From a virus: a stretch of DNA of 20,853 nucleotides. The stretch lies in IMG/VR virus record IMGVR_UViG_3300028176_000230, positions 1-20,853 of that record. One strand, 5' to 3'. The position numbers and the translations under genes are program-made. Below are positions 14,118-20,316 of this stretch, piece after piece. Every line of letters starts with the position of its first letter. Positions within the stretch are counted from its first letter, which is position 1. The notes beneath the pieces were generated by a model. That model was not told where the DNA came from and did no database searches. It worked only from the letters and a program-made list of their open reading frames with translations.

Positions 14118-14732
14118 TCACGCGACAGGATTGCTGTCCTTCCCGCATTGGCGTACCTTGGGCTGAGTGTTAGAATGGTGATCTGAACACTGCTCTGATG
14201 ATGTCGGAAGAGATAGCGTGGCGGGTGATGCTAGCGGTGTCGTGGATATTGAGCTCCGCCATGACCCTCTGGCGGCGTTTTTCTCCGGCGTGTCGTCCAT
14301 GGACTTGGCCATGCGTTGGTGATGGTTGTGTCGCTTGGTAATGCACGAGCTGAAGAACTGTCTGCCTTGGTAAACCTCACGTATCGCCCGTGCCAAATGT
14401 CGCGCGTCGGTCTGTTTGACCATATAGCCCGTCGCGCCCGTGGCCATGGCATGCTCTACGTAGGCATCTTCGCAGTGCGCGGAGAAGATGATTACCCTGA
14501 TGGTGGGGTTGGCGTGGAGAATCTGCCGTGTCGCTTCCAGGCCATTGAGCATTGGCATGGCAATATCCATGACGACTACACTTGGACCGAGCTTGGCGGC
14601 CATCGTCACCGCTTGGCGGCCGTTCTTCGCCTCGCCGACAACTTGGATGTCAGCTTCTTGTTGCAACATGGCCCGCAGCCCTTCGCGGACAAACAAGTGG
14701 TCATCAGCCAACAGGACGGTGATTGGGTTCAT
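14118..14732 (-). pseudogene. Decayed NarL-type response regulator
   Basis: The receiver domain (residues 1-120) is well kept: Asp10/Asp11 acidic pocket, phospho-acceptor Asp56 in VVVMDIAMP, Ser84 at the end of strand 4, and Lys106 in GYMVKQ. After FSSCITKRHNHHQ (about 127-139), the expected LuxR-type DNA-binding domain is missing and replaced by Ser/Thr-rich shadow sequence. The tail of that domain survives in another frame (14283-14170: RQRVMAELNIHDTASITRHA), a typical NarL-family C-terminal segment. An internal deletion removing the recognition helix region and shifting the frame explains this. The open frame could still yield a receiver-only protein. It lies alone between phage lysis and head genes with no kinase nearby. 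Confidence 0.8.
14170..14283 (-). pseudogene. Out-of-frame remnant of a LuxR-type HTH domain
   Basis: Thirty-seven codons ending in TAA read EKRRQRVMAELNIHDTASIT, followed by RHAISSDIIRAVF. This closely fits the last helices of NarL/FixJ regulators (consensus of the type EKHRQRLMxKLNIHDTA). The frame differs from that of the receiver domain upstream. It is evidence that a complete regulator once existed here. Confidence 0.75.
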
Positions 14733-14871
14733 TGGGATTTAATGTTTTTGGGCGAAACTCACGCGTAAAGGACTGCAAAATGTCCACGGATTTCTCCACA
14801 TATCGTCGCACACATTCGGCAGGCTACCCATGGGGTATTCCCCTACTCTTGTTCCTGAAGCATTGGCGTAG
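14733..14871 (-). promoter_or_regulatory. Leader of the response regulator with an inverted repeat
   Basis: This 139-base stretch holds no gene I can support. It contains TACCCATGGGGTA (14825-14837), an inverted repeat of TACCC/GGGTA, overlapping GGGG-TATT-CCCC (14832-14843). Its left half TACCCAT fits the NarL heptamer consensus TACYYMT. It could be the operator of the regulator that followed. No confident -35/-10 pair is seen. Confidence 0.35.
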
Positions 14872-15462
14872 TCACGTCCACCAGGTGCCGTCCTTCACTC
14901 GCTGCCGTGCTTCGGCCAGCGTGTAGCCGGTCTTGGTCTGGATATGCGGGGTGTCCTGGAATCCGGTCCAATGGCCACCCCATTCGAGGCCGAGCGATTC
15001 GGCGATTCTGCCGCAGCATTCCATCAGCGGACTGTTCCACTGCGGTTGGCCGTTGGCGTCGAACACCACGAAATCCCATCCCACGCCGAAATTGTGCCAC
15101 GAGTAACCGGCCGGGGCGTTGGTCACGATAGGCCCAGGTGCGCTGCGGCCCTTGGCATACAACTCCGCCTGTTCCTGATAGGACCGGTTGCCGCAGATGA
15201 TCTTCACGTTGATGCCCGCCTCCAGGCACTTCAACAGCCACTCGCGGGCCTTCGCTTGTGCGTCCTTCCTGAGTGTGGCGATGTTGCCAGCGGATCGGGA
15301 ATCAATCGTGCCGCCGGTCGGGGCCGGGGCGGGTGTGGCGGCAGGCGTAGCGATGGCGATCCCGAGCTTGGTGGCGACGGCCCGTGCAGTGCGGGGACCG
15401 GGAATACCGTCGGCGGTAATCCCGAGGGATTTCTGAATTGTGGCCCAAAGTGATGCGCTCAT
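14872..15462 (-). CDS. Phage endolysin: M15 peptidoglycan endopeptidase with a PG-binding-like N-terminus
   Basis: This is a 196-aa protein. Residues 1-35 (LWATIQKSLGITADGIPGPRTARAV) match the short peptidoglycan-binding repeat pattern, followed by a Pro/Ala linker (38-50). The M15 domain follows: zinc ligands His123 and Asp130 in SWHNFGVGWD, His173 in DTPHIQ, and the catalytic-type Glu160 in LGLEWGGHW. Members of this group (CwlK/M15C type) cut stem peptides of peptidoglycan. There is no signal peptide, so a holin or other route is needed, but none is visible here. The gene starts 27 bases after the small lipoprotein gene. Confidence 0.88.
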   Translation of the reverse strand: MSASLWATIQKSLGITADGIPGPRTARAVATKLGIAIATPAATPAPAPTGGTIDSRSAGNIATLRKDAQAKAREWLLKCLEAGINVKIICGNRSYQEQAELYAKGRSAPGPIVTNAPAGYSWHNFGVGWDFVVFDANGQPQWNSPLMECCGRIAESLGLEWGGHWTGFQDTPHIQTKTGYTLAEARQRVKDGTWWT

Positions 15463-15489
15463 GGTGTTCTGGGTCGTTCTGGTTGCGGG

Positions 15490-15648
15490 TTACTTGCCGG
15501 TGCGGGGTTCGATCACGATTTCGACTCGGCCGTCGGGCATGAGCTTGAGCATGCCGAACTTGTTGGAGATGCTGCCGCTCACGGGAGGGGGAGTCGTGCA
15601 GGCGGAAAGCAGCAGGGACAACGTGGCGAGAAAGATGATGGTTTTCAT
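15490..15648 (-). CDS. Small phage lipoprotein (possible spanin-type subunit)
   Basis: This 52-aa protein begins with ATGA overlapping the large terminase stop. MKTIIFLATLSLLLSAC is a lipoprotein signal with lipobox LSAC (Cys17), followed by TTPPPVSG and a short, charged mature part ending EPRTGK. A lipidated, proline-containing peptide just before the endolysin is the usual position and form of an outer-membrane spanin (Rz1-like), although no Rz-like inner-membrane partner is seen. The lipoprotein signal is clear; the spanin role is inferred. It also implies a Gram-negative-type host. Confidence 0.75.
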   Translation of the reverse strand: MKTIIFLATLSLLLSACTTPPPVSGSISNKFGMLKLMPDGRVEIVIEPRTGK

Positions 15649-17471
15649 GGTTCCCCGTCCGGGGTGTCAACCGGATCAGGGCTGGCCGCAGCCTCCCGCC
15701 CGATGATCTTGAGCATGGTGGCCGCGGTGACCTGCATGGACTCGCAGTCTAACAGGTGGTTCGGTCTTGATCCGATTTGCTCCCACAACCACTTGCCGCC
15801 CTTCTTGATCCGGTGCTCGCTTTCCATCTGGGCGAGATAGTCGTCGTCGATGTCGTCGGGCACTTCCCACACCGGGCCGTTGTCGCGGTCCTGGTTGCGT
15901 CGTAGGCGGGCGAGCGTGTCCTTGATGTTGAGGTTTGACCAATAGAACACCGAGCAACTCTGGCCGCGACCCAACACCACCTTGCGGCGCGGCGAATAGA
16001 ACCGCTCGATGGATTTCCGGCCCTTGATCTTGTGGGTGAAGGTGGCTCGTTTGTCGCCCATGAGGGCAGTCCATCCGTGTGCCGCACACTCGCGATACAC
16101 ATCGTAGGTGGCGTGACCCGCGTCCACGAAGACGAGATTCGGATGAATGCTGAACCGCTCCTGAATAGTCTCCACGTCGGTGTAGGTGAAAACCTTCTCG
16201 TTCCAGATGAGGCGACTGGATCCGTCATCGGCCCATGCTCGAACGACAAGGAACAAGTGGTCGATCTGGCAATCCACCGTGAGGATGCGCAGCGGGCAGA
16301 CGGATGGCTCACCAGGAGGCACGATCCGCCCCGCGGCATCGACGCCCGCCTCGCCGTCCCATGTTTCCCCCTTGAGGTAGCCGCCTGGCACGATCTCCAA
16401 TTTATAGTCCTCCAGATACTCGCGCCATGCCAACGCCAACCGCTTTTGATAGAACTGCTGGATGAGCGACACGTCACCACGGCGGGCAGCGGCTTTGGCG
16501 CGAAGGTATAACTCGGCCAGCCGCCCCCAACTCATGGCGCACAGTGCATTCCAGTGAAACCCGGCGTTTTCCTTCGGTGCGTTCGGATTGGTGACCAGAT
16601 AGCGGCCCGATAGATTGAGTTCGCGGCGCGTCCGGTCACTGTCGTCGAAGTAGTGGTTGCACGATGCACAACGCATGATGGTGGTTTCCCGGACTCGTTG
16701 AAAATTCCACTCGCCGTCCTCGTCGCGGGCGTCCTTGCTCCATTCGACCTGTTCCCATTTGAATGGCTGGCGGTGATGGCAGTGCGGGCAGGCGAATGTC
16801 CACTCGCGCATGTCGGTTGCTTCATGCTTGCGGTGGGTGTCGTCGTCATCCTCGCCGCCCTGGCTCATGAACAGGCACTTGCCCAGCCAACCGAACGCGG
16901 TGACCCGCGCCTCAGCTTCCGCCATGTGTCCCTGCGGCCAACGCCACGTTTCGTCCCCGATGAGCCAGCGAATTGAGCGGCGCTGGAGGTTGGTTTTGTT
17001 ATGGGCACCCAACACCCACAAGGTCATGCCATTGGCGAAATGCACGGTGGCAAGGCGTCGCTTGTGCCGGTTGGCCGGATAAAGACTCCTGACCGGCGGG
17101 CATTCGTCGAAAAGTTTCTGCAACCGGCTTTCGCTCTGGTCCTTGGCGTCGTCGTCGGTTTGGTCGAGCCACAGGGCCGGGCCGGGCAGGTTGGCGATGA
17201 TATAGGCGACACCAAGTTCGCCGACGCTGGTTTTCCCGCTCTGGATCGCGGCGATGATGCTCACCAGGCGGATCTTCGGATCGACCAGAGCTTCCATCGG
17301 TTCGCGCATCCACGGCGAGTTGCCCGAACGAAACCGCCCGGGGATCGGCGAGTATGGGATCGAGGTGATATGATCCTCACACCACGCCCACGGGGGCCGA
17401 CGGTCGGGCGGACGCCAGGCATCGCGCCAGATGCGTTCGAGTTTTTTCCGTGCTGGTTCGACTGTCTTCAT
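15645..17471 (-). CDS. Terminase large subunit, GpA family
   Basis: This 608-aa packaging ATPase/nuclease starts at 17471, overlapping the small subunit stop in ATGA. The N-terminal motor has Walker A AAIQSGKT (74-81, Lys80) and a Walker B-type region ending in IGDETWRWP (171-179, Asp173/Glu174). A zinc-ribbon-like insertion has CPHC (228-231) and CASC (268-271). The C-terminal nuclease part contains acidic strands ILTVDCQIDHL and NLVFVDAGHAT. Length and layout match lambda gpA-type terminases. It pumps phage DNA into the prohead and cuts it at the packaging site, with the small subunit and portal as partners. Confidence 0.93.
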   Translation of the reverse strand: MKTVEPARKKLERIWRDAWRPPDRRPPWAWCEDHITSIPYSPIPGRFRSGNSPWMREPMEALVDPKIRLVSIIAAIQSGKTSVGELGVAYIIANLPGPALWLDQTDDDAKDQSESRLQKLFDECPPVRSLYPANRHKRRLATVHFANGMTLWVLGAHNKTNLQRRSIRWLIGDETWRWPQGHMAEAEARVTAFGWLGKCLFMSQGGEDDDDTHRKHEATDMREWTFACPHCHHRQPFKWEQVEWSKDARDEDGEWNFQRVRETTIMRCASCNHYFDDSDRTRRELNLSGRYLVTNPNAPKENAGFHWNALCAMSWGRLAELYLRAKAAARRGDVSLIQQFYQKRLALAWREYLEDYKLEIVPGGYLKGETWDGEAGVDAAGRIVPPGEPSVCPLRILTVDCQIDHLFLVVRAWADDGSSRLIWNEKVFTYTDVETIQERFSIHPNLVFVDAGHATYDVYRECAAHGWTALMGDKRATFTHKIKGRKSIERFYSPRRKVVLGRGQSCSVFYWSNLNIKDTLARLRRNQDRDNGPVWEVPDDIDDDYLAQMESEHRIKKGGKWLWEQIGSRPNHLLDCESMQVTAATMLKIIGREAAASPDPVDTPDGEP

Positions 17472-18073
17472 GGTTCCTGATGGAGAATGGAAAGCACCTC
17501 GTCGATGGCGCGGCGGGCTTCCTCCTGGATGCCGGTGGCGTCGAGCCCTGATAGGATGGGCGGCAATTCCTGCTCGAACTTCTTGCGGAGCATCGACGTT
17601 GCCTGCGCCACGAACTCGGTCCAGATCTGCCGGACCTCCTCGACGGCCACATAGTCGCCACGCCGGATGCCAAGGCGCAGTTCCCTTTCTTCCACCTCTG
17701 CCAGCAGCTTGCGGGCCTTGAGCGAGGTTTCGATGTCGGCGGCATCCTGTGTTGCAGGCTCGCCACCCTTGAGGTCATGACGGCGCATGAACTCACGCCA
17801 CGCGGCCACATCATGCGACCCGTTGGCGGCGGCCTTCGGCGCGTCCTTGCGCTTGTTCCATGAATACAACGATTGGCGGGCGATCCCGAGCACGGCGGCA
17901 AGTTCGACATAGCTGGCTGCCGTGGTTGGCGCGGGTCCGGTGCCAGTGGCCATCGTTTGCAGCATCGTCCGTTCGGTGCGCGTCAGTTTGCCCCCCTTCT
18001 GCACGCGACCGACAAGGTTCGCGAAGTCGCGGGTGAGCAGTTTTTTGGCAATGTCGGGGGATACGGCATCCAT
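17468..18073 (-). CDS. Terminase small subunit (Nu1-like)
   Basis: This 201-aa protein lies directly upstream of and overlapping the large subunit. Residues about 54-80 (YVELAAVLGIARQSLYSWNKRKDAP) form a helix-turn-helix of the winged-helix Nu1 type, used to bind the cos/pac site. The middle (112-135) is a long charged helix (KARKLLAEVEERELRLGIRRGDYVAVEEVRQ) typical of Nu1-type proteins, where the GDYV segment recurs. The C-terminal part probably contacts the large subunit. The start at 18073 gives the expected size. Confidence 0.85.
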   Translation of the reverse strand: MDAVSPDIAKKLLTRDFANLVGRVQKGGKLTRTERTMLQTMATGTGPAPTTAASYVELAAVLGIARQSLYSWNKRKDAPKAAANGSHDVAAWREFMRRHDLKGGEPATQDAADIETSLKARKLLAEVEERELRLGIRRGDYVAVEEVRQIWTEFVAQATSMLRKKFEQELPPILSGLDATGIQEEARRAIDEVLSILHQEP

Positions 18074-18099
18074 CTGCCGGGTGCGGACGCGTCAACTCG

Positions 18100-18513
18100 T
18101 TAAAGCAGATCCACCAGACCCGCGATATCATGATCCCTGGAAAACTTTCGTTCGATTGCTCTTCTGATCTCAGATTTATTTCCAGCATCTGGAATTCTGT
18201 ATCGATAAATATCAATCACTGTATTCTTTACAATGGCCATAAGGTATTTTTTTTGATTCTTTGTAACCAGAATTCGATACTCGTTAATGATGTCTAAAAT
18301 GGTCACGACCTGACGAGATCTAGTAGCAATTTCCTCCATGTCTTTACAAGACTCTGGAGCGAATATGATTTGATGATATCGATAGAATACATTCGCGACA
18401 CAATCTGCGAGGTCGTGGGGAAGATCATGATAATCACCAAGGCATGAGAACATGTCAGTTTTTGTGAGATTGAGTAAGTGCTTGTCCGTTTTCACGGGCG
18501 TCATAATACCCAT
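18100..18513 (-). CDS. AT-rich gene of unknown function
   Basis: This 137-aa protein is encoded in DNA markedly richer in A and T than its neighbours. It is mostly helical and charged, with Tyr/His/Asp-rich parts (CLGDYHDLPHDLADCVANVF) and a basic C-terminal helix (YRYRIPDAGNKSEIRRAIERKFSRD). I recognise no family. The frame begins immediately after the TGA of the broken regulator. A second Met three codons later is an alternative start. Composition and isolation just ahead of the terminase suggest recently acquired cargo; a regulatory, immunity or host-interaction role is possible but not shown. Confidence 0.6.
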   Translation of the reverse strand: MGIMTPVKTDKHLLNLTKTDMFSCLGDYHDLPHDLADCVANVFYRYHQIIFAPESCKDMEEIATRSRQVVTILDIINEYRILVTKNQKKYLMAIVKNTVIDIYRYRIPDAGNKSEIRRAIERKFSRDHDIAGLVDLL

Positions 18514-18783
18514 TCAGTAGCCTGATGTAAAGTTTTTACGCCCGGGGGAAAGTCGCTCTCCGCATGCTGCTTTCACGTTATCCGGGCGTAATTTTCGTTT
18601 CCGCATTGGCTGGATGACTTTCAGCAGCGCCTGAAACCCGAATCCCTGCGGCATTGCCCGCTCCTGGTCCCAGTTCTGGAACCACGGTTTCGAGACTTTG
18701 AGCACCTACGCCGCGTCGCTATCGCTGTAACCGTTACGTTCCCTCCAGGCACTGAGCAGTTGGGCGAAGATGGCGTCGTCCAT
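18514..18783 (-). pseudogene. Xre-like HTH regulator interrupted by an amber codon
   Basis: From an ATG at 18783 the frame reads MDDAIFAQLLSAWRERNGYS and on to DSDAA, then TAG (codon 26), then continues with VLKVSKPWFQNWDQERAMPQ and GFGFQALLKVIQP to a TGA at 18514 (89 codons in all). Across the TAG the sequence fits a compact Xre/Cro-type helix-turn-helix: helix, AAxVLKVSKPWFQNWDQ recognition unit, then PQGFGFQALL. A single base change to TAG (for example from AAG) explains the break. The position at the divergent control region is right for a phage repressor or Cro. Whether a suppressor tRNA reads the codon cannot be seen; a downstream GTG at 18705 would give only the second half. Confidence 0.75.
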
Positions 18784-18848
18784 GATGCTGTCATCAGACT
18801 ACGGATGAACCCTGTGGTGGTGTCAAGGTTGACTCCCGGCACCGGGCC
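18784..18848. promoter_or_regulatory. Divergent control region with operator-like inverted repeat
   Basis: This 65-base gap separates the minus-strand operon from the plus-strand ParB gene. It contains GTCAAGGTTGAC (18822-18833), with 5-bp arms GTCAA/TTGAC. On the minus strand a perfect TTGACA (18826-18821) overlaps that repeat and is followed, after 19 bases, by TAGTCT (18801-18796), a weak -10. An operator overlapping a -35 beside an HTH gene is the usual phage-switch layout. The promoter call is tentative because the spacer is long. Confidence 0.4.
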
Positions 18849-19628
18849 ATGAGCATTCCCGTGCATTGCGCCCACACCCGGCTTGTCGATCCGAACACGC
18901 TGAAACCCAACCCGGCCAACCCGAACCGCCACAGCGCCCACCAGATCCAGCTTCTTGCGTCGATCATCCAGGAGCAAGGGTGGCGTAATCCCGTCACCGT
19001 GTCCAATCGCTCGGGGCTGATCGTCCGCGGCCACGGTCGGCTGGAGGCGGCATTGCTGATTGGCTGCGAAACGATTCCCGTGGACCAACAGGACTACGCC
19101 AGTGAGGCTGAGGAACTCGCCGATTTGCTGGCCGATAACCGCCTGTCGGAACTGGCCGAACTCGACGAGGACGACCTGCGGAAGGTGTTGCGCTCGATCC
19201 AGGATGCGGACCCGGATTTCGACATCGAACTGACCGGCTTCATGGAAGACGAAATCCGCAAGCTGATGGACGACGACGGCAAGCCAGAGGACGAGCTTGA
19301 AACCATTCCCCGGATGGAATGCCAGGCATTCGAGACGCACGACTACCTCGTGTTCATGTTCCACGACCTGCGCGACTGGATGCAGGTGCTCCAACTGATG
19401 GGCGTTCACGAGGTTGACTACTCAATCAACCGCAGAACCAAAAAAATCGGCATCGGCCGTGTGCTTCATGGAAAACGACTCATTGAACTCTGCCGCCGCG
19501 CCAGCCTGGCCGGAACTCCGCCCGTTGAAACTCCGTCTGGTGATCCTGTCGCGCAGCCGGAGCCGCTCGATCACCAGCCACAAGCTGTTTCCGACGGCGA
19601 CTCTCCTCGTTCCCGCAAGCGAGGCTGA
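18849..19628 (+). CDS. ParB/sulfiredoxin-domain protein of a phage DNA-modification module
   Basis: In this 259-aa protein, residues 10-110 form a ParB-type domain: LKPNPANPNRH (18-28), the GHGR box (61-64) and an acidic patch near DLLADNRLSELAELDEDD (about 88-105). The second part (110-200) is mixed and includes a charged ELTGFMEDEIRKLM helix. The tail (about 215-259) is Pro/Ser-rich and probably disordered, and it overlaps the start of the next gene in another frame. ParB-domain proteins of this phage type commonly accompany DNA methyltransferases or base-hypermodification enzymes and may act as ATP-dependent or phosphotransfer-type enzymes or guide factors. The exact reaction here is unknown. 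It does not look like a chromosome-partition ParB. Confidence 0.85.
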   Translation: MSIPVHCAHTRLVDPNTLKPNPANPNRHSAHQIQLLASIIQEQGWRNPVTVSNRSGLIVRGHGRLEAALLIGCETIPVDQQDYASEAEELADLLADNRLSELAELDEDDLRKVLRSIQDADPDFDIELTGFMEDEIRKLMDDDGKPEDELETIPRMECQAFETHDYLVFMFHDLRDWMQVLQLMGVHEVDYSINRRTKKIGIGRVLHGKRLIELCRRASLAGTPPVETPSGDPVAQPEPLDHQPQAVSDGDSPRSRKRG

Positions 19629-20259
19629 GCATTACTCCCACACCGGGCTGGAGATCGAAACCATCCCCGACGAGATCGCCGGCATCAGCGCCGTTAGGAA
19701 CTGGGTGCTTCGGCGTTTCAAGGAGGACGCCATCGTCATGCTCGACGATGATATTTCCGCCTGCGTCTGCATGGTCAGCTTGCGCTGCCGCCGCCTCTCC
19801 GTGGTGGAAACCATCGCCATGCTGGAAAACTCTGCATGGTGCGCCCGCGGGGCCGGTGCCCGGTTGTTCGGCTGGCACCAGCGCAGCGACCCCCGGCTCC
19901 TGCAACGCAACGACCCGTTCGGGGTGAACCACTGGGTCGGCGGAGCGGTCGGAGTTGTGCGCGATGAACACGGCGGAGTGCCGAAGTGGGATGAGCTGCT
20001 CAAGTGCAAGTGCGACATCGACGCCACGTTGCAGGAACTCATGGACAACCGGCTCGTCTGGAACGAGGCGCGATTCTGTTTCGTCCAGGAGCGCGACAAG
20101 AACCTCGGCGGCAACAGCCTGTTCCGCAGCGAGGAACGCATCGCCACCGAGAAGCGCTACCTCAAGCGCAAGTGGATGGCGCACATCCGCATCGAAACCT
20201 ACAAGAGCCAGGACCGCGTGGCGATGGATGCACCCCGCCGCCAACCGGTGAAGCTGTGA
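19468..20259 (+). CDS. GT-A-type glycosyltransferase, TET-associated (TAGT)-like
   Basis: From the ATG at 19468 this is a 263-aa protein; a TTG at 19414 in the same frame would add 18 residues. The first core strand is LRLVILSRS (22-30), then TSHKLFPTATLLVP and IPDEIAGISAVRNWVL (66-81), then the metal-binding acidic run in IVMLDDDIS (89-97, DDD at 93-95). Later NHWVGGAVGVVRDE and CDIDATLQ suggest the acceptor or catalytic side. This motif order resembles the TET-associated glycosyltransferases that add sugars to 5-hydroxymethyl bases in phage DNA (family recalled, not searched). The overlap with the ParB gene is at least 160 bases. An alternative is another GT-A enzyme acting on a phage or host surface. 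Confidence 0.75.
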   Translation: MENDSLNSAAAPAWPELRPLKLRLVILSRSRSRSITSHKLFPTATLLVPASEAEHYSHTGLEIETIPDEIAGISAVRNWVLRRFKEDAIVMLDDDISACVCMVSLRCRRLSVVETIAMLENSAWCARGAGARLFGWHQRSDPRLLQRNDPFGVNHWVGGAVGVVRDEHGGVPKWDELLKCKCDIDATLQELMDNRLVWNEARFCFVQERDKNLGGNSLFRSEERIATEKRYLKRKWMAHIRIETYKSQDRVAMDAPRRQPVKL

Positions 20260-20316
20260 CAAATGGCGTTCAATACTGCTTTCACCTTGTGTGCCAAACC
20301 GCTAATCTAGCAGACG

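Noticed and set aside
9299-14175. GGCTGAGTGTTAGAA occurs twice (9299-9313 and 14161-14175).
   Set aside because: A 15-base match is near what chance allows in 20 kb. One copy is ordinary coding sequence and the flanks share nothing.
1547-18833. TTGAC or TGACACC-type strings recur shortly before several start codons and looked like a shared promoter or regulatory element.
   Set aside because: Several are simply GGT-TGA stop codons of the upstream gene followed by C, and no matching -10 element or constant spacing is seen.
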